NCBI GenBank assembly: GCA_963921195.1
Contig: OY992540.1
Location: 128,278,671-128,342,670 of the forward strand
DNA: 64,000 bases
Direction: 5' to 3'
Origin: Pegoplata infirma
Taxonomy: Eukaryota > Arthropoda > Insecta > Diptera > Anthomyiidae
Position 1 is the first letter of the stretch; every line of letters begins with the position of its first letter. The notes under the pieces were generated by a model. It was not told where the DNA came from and ran no database searches. It saw nothing but the letters and a program-made list of their open reading frames with translations. The position numbers were made by a program, and so were the translations under genes. Positions 11,147 through 23,105 of this stretch are shown here, piece by piece.

Positions 11147-11391
11147 CACAGAGAAAAATAAATTTCCAACTGAATTTTTCAGTTGTATCAACTCAAAATT
11201 CGGTTGCTGCTACTATATTTCGCTATGTCAGACGAATTTTTTAGTTGTTTCAATCAAAAGACAGTTGTATTAACAAAATTTAGTTGTAACTACCGATATT
11301 TAGATGTTACAACCATAATACAAATGCGTCAACCGAATTTTTGTTGCAACAACAGAATTTCAGTTGGAAATTAGCAAATTTGTTTTCTGTG
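11147..11391. mobile_element. CACAG-ended MITE, 245 bp
   Basis: The left end CACAGAGAAAAATAAATTTC and inverted right end CACAGAAAACAAATTTGC are similar. TG flanks both ends (11145-11146, 11392-11393). The interior alternates CAGTTGTA/CAACCGAATTTT motifs, giving an imperfect palindrome. The plus-strand frame at 11183-11374 is entirely within it and is not considered coding. Confidence 0.7.
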
Positions 11392-11999
11392 TGTGAATCA
11401 CATTTGACTATTTCTGAAATATAAATTACAAAATCTGAAATACAATTGACTATTTTTAAATACTATTGGAAAATCTTAAATACAATTGATTAATTCTGAA
11501 AATCAGTTGACTGTTTATTTTGTGGTATTGTTAAAAAATTAAAAATTTTTATGTCAAAAAAGTTCAAAGTCCCGATTACACCATTTCCACTTTTATTTCA
11601 GAAAATAAAAATAAATTTTTTATTTATTGAATTTTTATCATATAATTACAAATTATATACTAATTTAACCTAACCGAAACGGGGGACTATGACCATTGCC
11701 TCGTTGCACAGTGATTCGTTTCATTGGCAAAAATCAAAAAAAAAAGTATGTCTTCAATGTTGATGATTTTTTGTATTTTTACAGTTTAATAGTAAACTAA
11801 AAGAAATATGTACTTTCCTGATTTTTAAGAAGTCATATGTTGCCACAAGAGGGCGCTAAAGTATGGAAATTCAACGCTATTGTGTTAAAACCTAAAAATT
11901 GATTTTTATAGGTTTACTAAAATAATTATTAAAAATCGAATTTTAAAGAAATCAACGAACTTTTTTTTTGCAAAAGTTACTTTAATATATTAGCTAAAT

Positions 12000-12960
12000 G
12001 TTGTATTTCCATTTTTTTAGAATTAATCTTAAAATACATTTTTGTATTGCTCTGAAATCTATATTTTTTCTACCGAATTCCCAAAAATTTACAAATTTTG
12101 ATGGAATGCATAAAAAAAGTTCGTGAGTCAAAAAATTATTTTTTTCGCTTTTTCGATAGCTCGGACTATGGTTTATAAGGCAAAACAATAAAAATAACTA
12201 AGTTTTTGTCTGAAGTTGGAAAAAAGTTAGGTTATTTTTGTGTCTTTTTTTAATTTTTTTCAAAAGCTATATTATTAATGGAAAAAATATTAGAAAAAAA
12301 TCCAATATTAAGTATTTTTTCTTTACACATTGATATATTATATAGTATTCTGTAAAAATATAATAAAAAATCAGAAAAAAAATATGCAGTACGTGGGCCG
12401 TTTTGCTTTAAAAGTTATCTTTGACTTTTACTAAAATCCCCAAAATCACTAAATTTTAATGGCCTTCATAAAAAAAGTTCGTGAATAAAATTTTTTTGTT
12501 TTTTATTTTTTTTGTAGCTTTAACTATGTTTTATAAGATCAAAAAATAAAAATAGCTAAGTTTTTTTTTTTTAAGTTGAAAAAAAAAATTTTTTTAAAAA
12601 ATCTAAAATTGGATTATTTTTTTTTTATTTATTTTATTTACTGTAAATAAATTTAAAAAATACATCAACATTTTAGTGTTTTTTTTATATATAAAGGGAT
12701 TTATTATATTGTATACCATAAATTTATAGTAAATAATTCGATAAAATAAGTATACAGTGGGCCATTTTGCTTAAAAACCAGTATTTGATTTTCGTTGGTA
12801 TCCCAAATCAAAACCAAAATTTTTTTGAGATACATAAAAAAAGTTCGTACTTAGAAATTATTTTTTATTGATTTTTTTAACATCCTGGACTGTTTTCTAT
12901 ACGATCAAATAATAAAAATAACTAAGTTTTTGAAAAAACGAAAAAAAAAAATAAAAATTT
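12000..12960 (+). repeat. Three divergent ~360 bp tandem units
   Basis: The pair 'CATAAAAAAAGTTCGT' and 'AAAATAACTAAGTTTTT' recurs at about 12112/12190, 12470/12550 and 12836/12910, giving spacings near 358 and 366. An inverted 'AACGAACTTTTTTT' lies at about 11953. Sequence between the anchors is AT-rich and diverged. Confidence 0.7.
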
Positions 12961-13139
12961 TAAGTACCCAAAAAAATTTTTTTTTCAAGTTTTTTGTTAT
13001 TAAAGGGGTATATACTTAGGAATAAAGCAAATATTAAACGAGTTTACTTAAAACTTATTTTGAATAAATTTATTTTTCGGAAATAAGTGTTGCGAATGTT
13101 TTGTTTTTGCAGTTATTATGTATTTTTATATTTTTGACT

Positions 13140-14065
13140 ATATTTAAAAAAAGGATATATTAACAGCTTTTTTGTTACCGCAAGCAACTCAACGAAATTT
13201 GGCACACTTATTGACGCCATTTGATCTAATCTATATTTAAAATTTGATAACAATTGAAAGATTTTTAAAATAGTTACAGCGATTTCAAGAAAAAGGATAT
13301 ATGGCAGCCACGCGAGTCCTTGCTCAGATTAAAATACAAATGTTGTACATCGATAGTTATCTAAATTTCTAAGACAATTACTAAGTTTAGTAATTTTATA
13401 GCAAGTTTTGTGGCTAAAACTCCACTTTTAAATTTCAGGACATACGACAGGTACAAATGTCCTTCGACCGATTTGCTCAAAATTTTTATTTTTTTTGTAC
13501 TAATTAATTTTGTGCTTGCGTACCAAATTTGGAAAATCTTTGACAACTCTTTCTATTTTATTTTTGTGATTAAATTATATTAACACTTTATTGCAGTTTT
13601 TAAAAAGGATATGTAAATAACTTTTGTTTTAAAAAACCGATTTCAGGAAATTTGGCACACACATTGACATCACTTATTCAAATTTTTACAAAAAATTTCA
13701 AGGGTATCGAGTAATTTTTGAGCGATTTACAATATTTTTAAGAAAAAGGATATATGGCAGCCACACGAGTCCTTGCTTCAATTTAGAAAAAAATTTACAC
13801 ATAAAATTCTATATCATAAATTGGTAACAATGACAAAGTTTGGGAATTTTGTGACCATTTTTGTAGTTTTAATCACATATTTAAATTTCAGGATATATGG
13901 GGGGTAGGCGTGTCCTTGCTCCGATTTTTCCAAAAACTCGTTTTTTTCTTGGTTAGATAATTTAATGCTTGTGTACCAAATTTCAGAAATCTGCGACCAA
14001 TATTCTATTTTTGCCCACTCGATATATGGGAACGAATCACTGTGCGTTGTAGCGAAACAGACCAA
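13140..14065 (+). repeat. Two ~453 bp tandem units (GGATATATGGCAGCCAC)
   Basis: 'GGATATATGGCAGCCACGCG' at 13295 and 'GGATATATGGCAGCCACACG' at 13748 are followed by 'AGTCCTTGCT'. A second anchor ('ATTTCAGGACATACGACAGG' at 13432; 'ATTTCAGGATATATGGGGGG' at 13884) shows the same spacing. The minus-strand frames at 13361-13546 and 13814-14065 are the corresponding pieces of the two units and share residues only because the DNA is duplicated. Confidence 0.75.
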
Positions 14066-14845
14066 GGCCTTTGGTGGGAATCTTAAATGGAAATGGTGTA
14101 CTCAATTTTTTTTTTCATTCAAAATGTGTTAAAGGTGTTATGATTGAAGCACTCTTTGCAGCGCTGATTAATGCGCAATAATGATGCAGTCAAATCATGT
14201 GTTTAAATATATTTAAAGGAAAAGCATGTGTGAAATTTTATCAAAATATAATTTTAAGTTTTATATAAAAAATCTTAACAAAAAATCTAAATTTTTTCCC
14301 CTTATTTTTACTGCATCCTCAAGAGCGCTCTTTGGATGCGCTTCGGTGCACTCAAAGAATTATGTAGGTAAATTCCAGTGAATATTCACTTAAAACAAAT
14401 GAAATTTTATTTAAAAACCATTCCACTGTTTTTTCATTTAAAATAAAAACACATTACAGTCAATTTTAAATGTTAATTTAATGACTAACCAAAACATTAA
14501 AAGACTAGTGAATATTCAGTTATTTTGTATTGAAAAACAGTAAAACTATAGAAGAAATATTTTACTGCCGAAATTAAATGTAACAGAAAATTCGTTTTTA
14601 ATACAGTAAATTATTTTTTTTAAACTACAGAAACAGTAAAAAAATTAAATCCTTTATAAAATAAGTGATTTTTCTTTTAAAATGACTTTACTGATTACTT
14701 TTTAAAATAACCTACAAACAGTTAATGACATAATTTTCTTAGTGTGTGCTATAAAGGGATGCTATGTCGCCAAAATCTCGATTTATTTTTGCTGGGATTA
14801 TTTAAATTAATATTTAATATCTACACCAGCGCTAGCTTTTGCGAA

Positions 14846-14925
14846 TGTCTGATATTTCGATGCGTTACACACGGAATGACAAAGTGAGTATAACCTCATA
14901 TTGGGGTTGGAAAGTATAAATATAA
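14846..14925 (+). mobile_element. DINE-1-like 3' fragment
   Basis: 'ATATTTCGATGCGTTACACA', 'CGGAATGACAAAGTGAGTAT' and 'GGGGTTGGAAAGTATAAA' match the 3' end of the copy at 42922-43567. The rest of the element is missing. Confidence 0.65.
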
Positions 14926-15620
14926 AACTGACCGATCCGGTTTTGTATGGGCGAGGGATTAACGTGGGACATTAGGGGGACACCTTTCCCCTCGTGATAA
15001 ATGTTGACAAATTTATTTATAATGGGTATTCATTCACATCTTGCCGAATTAACAAAAAATTTAGAAATTGATTAAGGAATATTGATTTTTATGTATGAAC
15101 CAGTCTCGATATTTTGGAATTTGTTTTATAGATTTTAAATATTTCCCTATAGCTTTCCTAAAGCTTTCAACCACTCACACCACGGTTCAATACATAAAAA
15201 AATTCTCAACTGAACATTTAGTTTAAATAAAATATGACATACACAACAAAAGGCGATGTTGTATGTGTATTAGGGTGGGCTGAAAAAAATCCTTTCTTAA
15301 AATATCATTAAGGATTTTTGTTAAGTGTTTACTTAAAATTTTACAAGATCCTAGATCCTGTTTTAAAAATAAGAAAAATTTTTAAAATTAAAAAGTAAAA
15401 ATAAATCAAATTTATGTTAACATTATATTTTCATTTGTACTGGGTCAATTTATCATTTCACACATCCATTTTCACAACCGTCTAAACTTACACATTTCAG
15501 CCATATTGCTGCAATGTTTGTTTTCGTATTGATGTGTTGCCAGTGCACTTTTAAAGCCTTTAAGCTGGCCTTTCATTACACTTACTTGCATAGCGAACAT
15601 ACATTGAAAAAAAAGATAAA
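14926..15620. other. No clear feature (AT-rich, one GGGTGGGCTG motif)
   Basis: Apart from the fragment of the short repeat at 14945-15020, I see no gene and no family shared with the rest of the window. A 'TATTAGGGTGGGCTGAAAAA' stretch at about 15267 looks like an element terminus, but no inverted partner was found. Confidence 0.35.
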
Positions 15621-15621
15621 A

Positions 15622-16709
15622 AAACAAGTAGAAAAGTTAAATTCGCTTTAGCTGAATCTATGAATACACTCCACAATGTCCTTTAACTTGAAATAAAATA
15701 ACAATTTTGTTAAGAAATATTTTATTTTGAGTAAAAGACTTTTTTTAGTCATTTTTGAAAAAAAAAATTCACCAAAAAAATTTTTAGTGTAAAATTTGTT
15801 TCGAGTGTAAAATTTTTTTTGAGTGTAAAATTTTTTCGAGTGTAAAAATTTTCGAGTGTAATGTTTTTTTTTTAGTGTAAAAATATTTTTAAGTGACAAA
15901 AATATTTTGTAAAAATTTGTTGTGGCTTACCAATGTTTTCAACAAGTGAATTTAAGGTGAATTCAATTTGAAATTCCCGGTTTTGTTAATAACTTTTCAA
16001 CTACTAGACCGATTTTGCTGAAATTCCATACCAACCAGATCATGGGAATGACAAATATATGCACGCAGAGAAGAGATATGATTGTGGCAACCATATTTTA
16101 AGAGCGTCATATTATGATTGGAAATTTTATCACTACTTGTTTGTAGGAACCAGAACATTCTTGCAGCAATCATGTTATGATCCTAAATATTCAAAAAATT
16201 ATAATTTAGGACCATAACATGATTGTAACACATATTTTATGATTGCTGTAAAGATATTATGATAAAATTATCAATCACAATATGACGCTCTAAAATTATG
16301 GTTGCGACAATCATATCTCTTCTCTGAGTGTGAACATGTTAAACTTTAACAGTCTCAAGATAGTCTTTCTAGAGTAAGCAAGTTTTTTAACTAGTAAATT
16401 CGCGAAAAGTCCTAGCCGAATTTAACTCTTTTGCTTATAACTTTTAAAGCACTGGACCGATTTTACTGAATTGCAATACCAACCTGACCAGGTAAATGAC
16501 CAACAGATACGCCTAACTTCAACAGCCTCAGTAGAGTCTTTCAAAAGTTTCAACAGACAGACAGGCGGACATCGCTAGATCGATTTGAAGTCGATCGAGG
16601 ATCATTAATATATATACTTTGTGGGGTCCTAGACCACTATTTCAAGGTGTCACAAACGGAATGACAAACTTATATATACCCTCTATCACTAGAGTGCAGG
16701 GTATAAAAA
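15622..16709 (+). mobile_element. DINE-1-like element, full length, carrying a MITE
   Basis: It starts AACAAGTAGAAAAGTTAAAT, has tandem 'TTTTTTGAGTGTAAAATT' subrepeats at 15780-15880, the 'GACCGATTTTGCTGAAATTC' blocks, a short microsatellite (CAGACAGACAGGCGGACATC) and ends 'AGAGTGCAGGGTATAAAA'. A palindromic MITE interrupts it at 16062-16330. The minus-strand frame at 15648-15899 is just a translation of the GAGTGTAAAA subrepeats. Confidence 0.8.
16062..16330. mobile_element. Palindromic MITE (ATGATTG family), 269 bp
   Basis: The left end CACGCAGAGAAGAGATATGA and the inverted right end CACTCAGAGAAGAGATATGA match, and the two halves form an almost complete foldback (e.g. TCATATTATGATTGG against CAATCACAATATGA, and a central 'GGACCATAACATGATTG' pair). 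TG is present on both sides (16060-16061, 16331-16332). Related sequence is at 21035-21229 and, tandemly, 57590-58260. Confidence 0.8.
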
Positions 16710-17040
16710 CACAGAAACCATTTCCTAAAGAGAGAAACTCTTTAAATGGTCAAATGGTTACAAAAAAAGGACACAGAAACAAAATAACGTAAATAACAGC
16801 AAAAAAAAATGATTTTGAAATACTTTTTTTTTAAAGTCTTTTGTAAATTTTTTAAAAGAAGTAATAGCAGGAAAAAACCAAAGTGAATGTGTTGGTATAT
16901 AAACAACTTAAATGGTTTTAGGGTGTACGGATGTTAGTGTACTCGTATGTACACATTTTTTTTATAAATGTAAAAGTGTTGGTTTTTTTTGAGGTTAACA
17001 GTAGACTGTAGATAAGGTATACAGTGCAGGGGAGTACACA
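16710..17040. other. No clear feature
   Basis: AT-rich. A small inverted repeat (AAACCATTTCCTAAAGAGAG / TCTTTAAATGGT) lies just after the DINE-like end. No gene or shared repeat was recognised. Confidence 0.4.
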
Positions 17041-17475
17041 GAATTTCAGATTATGAGACACCTTTCGTATAGAAAGAATCTCAGATTCTGAAATATTATT
17101 CCTTTATAAAAAGTCTCAGATTATTAGACATTTTTTTATAGAAAAAGTCTCAGATTCTGAGAGACATTTTTTCTTATAGAAAAAGTCTCAGATTCTTAAA
17201 TATTTTTTGTATATAAAAAGCCTCTGATTCGGAGACATTTTTCTAATAGAAGAAGTCTCAGATTCGGAGACATTTTTTCTACAGAAAAATTCTCAAATTC
17301 GGAGTAATTTTTCCTATAGAAAAAGTCTTATTCTAAAACATTTTTCCTATACAAAAAGTCTCAGATTCTGAGACATTTTTCCTATATAAAAAGTCTCAGA
17401 TTCTGAGACATTTTTCCCATAGAAAAGTCTCAGATTCTGAGACATTTTTCCCATGAAAAATTTTTCCAATAGAAA
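17041..17475. repeat. CAGATTCTGAGACATTTTT minisatellite, locus 2
   Basis: About a dozen units of the form 'TCTCAGATTCTGAGACATTT' plus 'TTCCTATAGAAAAAG' follow each other with 32-40 bp spacing, most regular at 17340-17460. It is the same unit family as 52273-52930 but with CCTATAGA in place of CTATATAGA. Confidence 0.85.
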
Positions 17476-17600
17476 AGGTTTCAGGGGGGCAAGCATTTTC
17501 AAATTTGAAAAAATTCTGAGTTCTTGACGCATTATACTCAAAATGACAAAGTGACTTTGAAACAATTTACTCTTTTTTTGACCAATCCTGTAAGTACATA

Positions 17601-19549
17601 TGGGGCATTCCATGTGAAATCGGACACTTTGAAAAACTTTTTTTTTAGATTTTTTCAATTTGTTTACAGTTTTTAGTACCCTTCGAAAACTCTTTCGTGG
17701 AAAATTTTCAGATTTTTTTGATGACCCGTTCAAAAGATATCGAATTTTTAAAAATTGGTAGTTGTTCCTTTACTCAAATTTATTTTAATCATAACTTCTT
17801 CAATAATGGTCCGAATTTCAAATTTTTTTCTTCAAAATTTTTGTTTTTTTACGTGCTTTCTAAAAAAAAAATCCCAAAAAATTCTTAAAAGAGCTCTAGT
17901 ATGCGATTTTTAAGTTTTAAATTTAAATCTCATTTTTGAAAATGTTTGTACTCTTCGATTTTTTTGAAATTTTTTTGTGTAAAACTTCTTTCAATTCCAC
18001 AAATTTTTTGCCCAGGAAGATCGTGGGATAGCGATTATTACTATTTTTTAAAATTTTTTGAAAAAATTTTATTGAAATTTTTCAATCTTAAAATCATTTC
18101 TACTGCTCCAATGGTGCGTCATAGAGGGGTCCTTTATAAGACCGACCCCCATTAATTTTTACGTCTTAACATTTCTTTGGAACAAACTAATACCCTATCT
18201 CCAATTTCTAAGGGGGCTCCAACACAAAACGACATTTTTTAAAATTTGTTCCAACCGCTCTAACTGCCCTAATATTGCCCTTAGAGCAACAAAATGTATG
18301 ACCGACCCACAATATTTTTTTAGTCCAAACATTTTCTCTGAACATACCTACCCTCTATCTTTAACTGTTAAGGCGGTCCCCATACAATTTTTTTTATTTT
18401 TTGTAAATTTGTTTTATTTAATAAGCTTCTACCGGTCCAATGGTGCGTCCGAGAGGGGTCATTAGTGAGACCGACCCCCATTTATTTTTACCCTTCAACA
18501 TTTTTACAAAACATACCTACGACCTATCTCCACTCCCTAAGTAGGCTCCCATACAAAATTACATTTTTATAAAATTTGCTCCAACTGTTATTTGTATGGG
18601 AGCCTACTTAGGGAGTGAAGATAGGGCGTTGGTATGTTTTGAAAAAATATTGTAGGGTAAAAATAAATGGGGGTCGGTCTCACTGATGACCCCTCTCGGA
18701 CGCACCATTGGACCGGTAGAAGCTGATTAAATAAAACAAATTTACAAAAAATAAAAAAAATTGTATGGGGACCGTCTTAGCAGTTAAAGATAGAGGGTAG
18801 GTATGTTCAGAGAAAATGTTTGGACTAAAAAAATATTGTGGGTCGGTCATACATTTTGTTGCTCTAAGGGCATTATTAGGGCAGTTAGAGCGGTTGGAAC
18901 AAATTTTAAAAAATGTCGTTTTGTGTGGGAGCCCCCTTAGAAATTGGAGATAGGGTATTAGTTTGTTCCAAAGAAATGTTAAGACGTAAAAATTAATGGG
19001 GGTCGGTCTTATAAAGGACCCCTCTATGACGCACCATTGGAGCAGTAAAAATGATTTTAAGATTGAAAATTTTCAATAAAATTTTTTCAAAAAATTTTAA
19101 AAAATAGTAGAAATCGTTATCCCACGATCTTCCTGGGCAAAAAATTTGTGGAATTGAAAGAAGTTTTACACAAAAAAATTTCAAAAAAATCGAAGAGTAC
19201 AAACATTTTCAAAACTGAGATTTAAATTTTAAAACTTAAAAATCGCATACTAGAGCGCTTTTAAGAATTTTTTGGGATTTTTTTTTAGAAAATAAGTAAA
19301 AAAACAAAAATTATGAAAAAAAAAAATTTGAAATTCGGACTATTATTGAAGAAGCTATGATTAAAAGAAGTTTGAGTAAAGGAACAAACTACCAATTTTT
19401 AAAAATTCGATATCTTTTGAACGGGTCATCAAAAAAATATGAAAATTTACCACGAAGGAGTTTTCGAAGGGTACTAAAAACTGTAAACAAATTGGGAAAA
19501 TCTAAAAAAAAAGTTTTTCAAAGTGTCCGATTTCACATGGAATGCCCCA
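17601..19549. mobile_element. Complete foldback element (two ~970 bp inverted arms)
   Basis: It starts TGGGGCATTCCATGTGAAAT and ends with the inverse (ATTTCACATGGAATGCCCCA), with TA on each side. The right arm (from about 18595) is the inverted complement of the left arm to near the centre at about 18585, with only scattered differences. Copies at 276-1515 (truncated) and 30785-37758 (right half, interrupted) match. There is no transposase. Each arm end contains the same short open frame (minus 17347-17733, plus 19357-19566), discussed under findings. TA targets suggest a Tc1/mariner-type mobiliser, which is inference. Confidence 0.92.
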
Positions 19550-19748
19550 TATACTTTTATTACTAATGTAACTGTAAATGTAAACTGTGTTTTTCCAAGT
19601 AACAACCCAAACAAAAAAACCTTTTTTTAAATATGCATTTTTTCAACATCTTCAAAAAAGTGGTTCCTTTTTTTAGCATCAAAGTGGCCAAGCAAATTAC
19701 TTGGTAAATTATATTTTTTTACATACTTTTTTATACCCTATACTAACT

Positions 19749-20573
19749 AGGAAGGTATCTCAACCCTTATTAACCGATTTGTCTAAAACTTGAAATATAT
19801 ATCAAGGAAAAAGGTTGGGTGTCTCGGCTGTATTGGGGATTAAGGGGTTTAAAAAAATGGCGAAAATCGTTTTTTTGATTTTTCAGCAATTTCTTGCTAA
19901 GAAACTATATAATGTTTCCATATGAGAACGGTGGAATAATCTTGTAAAATATTTTTCGTTAAATATTTTTTTCATTAAAATGTGTAAATGGGGTATTTTG
20001 TGAAGACATACCCCTACCACAGACTATATACAGACTCGACAGTAGAGTTTTATAAGAAAAAAAAATAGGGAAAAACTAAGCGATTTTAGGAGAAAACAGC
20101 GGTTTTTAGTCCGTTTTACGCTAACATGTCAACACTTTCTACGACTTAGGAGTGAGTGAAATAACAAAAATGGATCTGGCATCCATTTTTCTTATGGCGC
20201 GTAATATTAGTTTTCTCTTTCTAACCTAATTCGTAGAATAATTTGAAAATATTAACCATATGGTTAAAAAATACTTTTTTGACACCTGTCATATTTGTCG
20301 AGTCTGTATTAGTCTGTGCCCCTACCATATCCATGTGAATACGAAACAATCTTTATTAAATTAAAGTCGACACGTATTTTTGCTCTAGATGTTATCAAAA
20401 TTTTCCCGAAGGTTCATATTGTTTCTTAACCTAACCTAACTTCATAAGGGGACAAAGAAATTTTTAAACACTGATATGTCCGATAAGCCGAGACACCCCA
20501 AACTTTAAAATCGTCTTTTTTATATATTTTAAGTGTCAGGCAAATCGGTTCATAATGGTTGGAATACTTCCCT
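19749..20573. mobile_element. TIR element N, copy 1 (GGAAGGTATC ends), carrying a MITE
   Basis: The left 'AGGAAGGTATCTCAACC..TTATTAACCGATTTG' is matched in inverted form at the right ('GGGAAGTATTCCAACC..TTATGAACCGATTTG'), and a second inverted pair lies inside ('TTGGGTGTCTCGGCT' near 19815, 'AGCCGAGACACCCCAA' near 20487). 'TTTTCCCGAAGGTTCATATT' and 'TCTTTATTAAATTAAAGTCG' recur in copy 2 at 47452-48368. A 301 bp MITE is inserted. The outer left flank, TTTTTTATACCCTATAC, looks like the start of a DINE-like element. Confidence 0.65.
20018..20318. mobile_element. MITE, 301 bp, CACAGACTA ends, 7-9 bp TSD
   Basis: The left CACAGACTATATACAGACTC and the inverted right CACAGACTAATACAGACTCG differ by one base of length. 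The heptamer CCCCTAC flanks both sides (20011-20017, 20319-20325), and the match extends to CCCCTACCA if the first two element bases are counted as flank. The interior has no open frame. A duplication of 7-9 bp fits hAT-, P- or Merlin-like mobilisers; I cannot choose. Confidence 0.85.
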
Positions 20574-21034
20574 TGTAAGTGGTATGTGGAGTTATTTATA
20601 TTGTCATTCCATTTGTAACATGACTTAATAAAGGTATATTTGTACCGATCAGGTCAGTAAGGCATGTCAGCGAAACGGTCTCGCGATTATGCAGTAGGAA
20701 GAAGAGATTTTTCTCTTTTTCGATTTTTGATAGGGTCGGGGTCGGAAACGAAACAGCTTCGCTTAATTAAGCTTATCTACGAAGCCGCCTTCGGCTGAAA
20801 TTAGAGATTACAGACTTCATAGATTCAGCCCCAACGGCTTCGCTGAATAAAGTAGAAAAGCTTTTCAGCAGTTTTTCTGCACACTTATTGTTAGCTCAGC
20901 CGTTTAGACTGAATATATGAAGTTTGTTATCCCGTAGTTAGGCGAAAGGCAGCTGTGTACAAATACTTTATTAAGCGGCAACATTTGGGCTAAATGCAAG
21001 AAGTTTTTCGTCCCTTAGTTCGGCTAAAGGAGAG
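20574..21034. repeat. TTCGGCT/AGCCGAA-rich stretch, family unclear
   Basis: After a DINE-like tail ('GTCATTCCATTTGTAACATG') come repeated 'GCCGCCTTCGGCTGAA', 'TAGATTCAGCCCCAACGGCT' and 'TCAGCCGTTTAGACTGAATA' pieces, all able to pair with one another. The same kind of sequence resumes after the MITE at 21230 ('GGGACTGAATCTGTGAAG'), so the MITE splits one repeat. No gene is visible. Confidence 0.4.
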
Positions 21035-21229
21035 GGAGTCATAGTATGATTGATCGTTTGATCATATAAATATATGATTGTGACAATCATACTATGATCT
21101 TCTACAATTATAAAATTAATTTTTTTTATCATATTATGATCAGAAGAAGATCATAATATGATCAATAAAATCATATTGTGACAAAGTTATCAATCATACT
21201 ATATCGCAATCATGTTTGTTATCTGCGTG
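21035..21229. mobile_element. Palindromic ATGATTG MITE, copy 2
   Basis: The right end inverted reads CACGCAGATAACAAACATGA, as in the copy at 16062-16330. The interior is a foldback of 'TCATAGTATGATTGATC' and 'GATCATAATATGATC' motifs. The left CACGCAG end is missing or altered. Confidence 0.65.
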
Positions 21230-21868
21230 CGCTGCAAGAAAATCTTTAATTAGCGAAATCGGGACTGAATCTGTGAAGTAAGTCATTTCTTAGTTCTATG
21301 ACACTATGACCGTACGCCCAAAAATATGCCTCAAAATATTATTGTGCTCAAATTCATTCTTATTTAACATGTTTTGGACAGTATTGTAGAGCATTCTTTG
21401 TTTTAACTTTGCCGAATTATACATTTATTCTTTTTTTGTCTGTTACATTTTTAATATCCTCTTATATGAGTGTTTGCCATTTATTTATTTTTTTTTTCTG
21501 TTTGGTCCTTTTTTTTTATTTTTTTGGTAATGAGCCATTTTGCCAAGTATTAAGGTTTTAATTCTAAGTGACTTACATTTTTTTTCCAGTAATGTGTTAC
21601 GCTTGGTGTTTTCATAAAGGTTTTACAAAAACAAAAAATTTAGAAAAAATAATATAAAAGTTAATCTTATTTCAGTCAGTTTTGTTTAAAAAAAAATGTA
21701 TAATAAATCCTGTCATATATAATGTTTATAAAAGCTGTAAAATATTTTTTAAATGTAAAGTTAACAAAAAAAAATTGGCTTAAAGTAACTCTAAATTATG
21801 ATTTAAATGTATAAAATTGCAGTATATCAAATATGTAATTTTAATTAAAATTAACCCTATGAAGATTA
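21230..21868. other. AT-rich stretch with no recognised feature
   Basis: No open frame above 60 codons and no repeat family shared with the window beyond the first ~60 bases. T-rich runs occur at 21488-21530. Confidence 0.4.
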
Positions 21869-22105
21869 ACAAGTAGAAAAGTTAAATTCGACTTGGCCGA
21901 ACCTTTGAATACCCTCCACAATGCCCATTTTAAGTGATAGTAAATTTTCTAACATGAAAAAAATAACTGTTTTGATTAGAAATATTTTGTGTAAAAAAAA
22001 TTTTTTTAGTAATTTTTGAAAAAAAAAAATAATTTACTAATTTTTTTTTTGAGTGTAAATTTTTTTTTTGAGTGTAAAATTTTTTTCGAGTGTACTTTTT
22101 TTTTG
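21869..22105 (+). mobile_element. DINE-1-like 5' fragment
   Basis: 'AACAAGTAGAAAAGTTAAAT', hairpin TTCGACTTGGCCGAA, 'GAATACCCTCCACAATGCCC' and several 'TTTTTTTGAGTGTAAA' subrepeats are present; the 3' two thirds, including the microsatellite, are absent. The frame at 21930-22121 minus is a translation of the subrepeats. Confidence 0.75.
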
Positions 22106-22191
22106 TTTTGGTACCCTGCAAAAAAAGTCATTACCACTTCTCAGTGGAGTGCTTTAAAACTATAACAAATGTAATGAAATACAACAAAAAT

Positions 22192-22924
22192 CCCAGCAAA
22201 ACTTTGGTAATGGGTAGTGATTATATAACACATTACCAGGTAATGTATATACCTTATTTGTAGCATTATTTTAGGATGTCTTACCAAACATTTGTTCCAC
22301 AACGTATTATTTTAAAGTGAAAAATAATGCATTACTAATAGTTTGCTACGTAATGCATGATTATTGGAAAAATGTATTTCATATTTATTATTTCTAAACA
22401 TTATATCATGGATGATTTATATTTGGTTACATTATGTATTATTTAAAAGTTTGAAAAAATGCATTATTTATAATTAAATGCATAATGCATTACAATAACA
22501 TAAAAAATAATTATTTTATAAAAAAATGCATAAGTTTAAACTAGAGATGGGCTCACGACAAGAAATTTCTAACGACTCACACTCACTAGCATATTATATC
22601 TACTTACACTCACTTACAATCACGTGAGTAAATTTAATACAAAATTACTTTTTCACTACTCGTAACACCTTATGTATTACGTTCTGGTATGCTATATTAT
22701 ATACCTTACTCGTAACCTATAAAATATCATATATTTTACACCTTACTGGTATTCTTCGTTATAAATTTATGACTTATTTTATACCTTACTGGTATTCTAT
22801 GTGATAATGTGGATGCATTACTTTGAGTCTCATCGCCTGTTAAAATCATCAATGCTGCAATGTATAAAATAAGAGATCATATACCTTATTTTATACCTTA
22901 TTTGGTAATCTAAGTTTTGCTGGG
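22192..22924. mobile_element. CCCAGC-ended element, type D, copy 2
   Basis: CCCAGCAAAACTT to AAGTTTTGCTGGG, 733 bp, with AT on each side (22190-22191, 22925-22926). It is nearly co-linear with the copies at 7248-7979 and 44932-45667, so all three are recent copies of one source. Confidence 0.9.
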
Positions 22925-23105
22925 ATAACAAAAAACACAAGACAAAAACACACAAACCGTTGTTTCTACTCCAGAATACATAGATATTCAGCTCTTAACT
23001 CATTACCTATCGCGACACCACCATACAAATGTAAGTAGATATTCAGTAGATAAGAACTACTCCGTGGAAGTAGTTGGAAGTTGTTTGAAAGCTCGAAAGT
23101 TAGTG

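Larger units (their letters stand above)
11577..14100. mobile_element. 2.5 kb TIR element with TACACCATTTCC ends
   Basis: TACACCATTTCCACTTTTA at the left is inverted at the right (TAAATGGAAATGGTGTA). Inside each end sits GCACAGTGATTCGTT in inverted orientation (near 11705-11725 and 14030-14050). The interior is made of two sets of tandem units (12000-12960 and 13140-14065). I see no clear target duplication and no transposase. It lies within the 10916-14796 element. Confidence 0.6.
10916..14796. mobile_element. CCCAGC-ended element, ~3.9 kb, with nested insertions
   Basis: The left end is CCCAGCAGAAATTTTGCT and the inverted right end CCCAGCAAAAATAAATCGAG. Both sides are flanked by AT (10914-10915 and 14797-14798). 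Subterminal stretches share AGAGCGCT / GGATGCGCTTCGG-type sequence (10960-11110 and 14150-14350), supporting one element rather than chance ends. Inside are a CACAG-ended MITE and a 2.5 kb TACACCATTTCC-ended element. The joining of both ends into one unit is inference. Confidence 0.6.

Noticed and set aside
15259..15290. AGGGTGGGCTGAAAAAA as an element terminus
   Set aside because: No inverted partner or target duplication found within several kilobases.
17347..17733. 128-codon minus-strand frame
   Set aside because: It joins the foldback arm end to the neighbouring minisatellite; the C-terminal part is translated minisatellite repeats. The shared part is kept as a finding, not as a gene.
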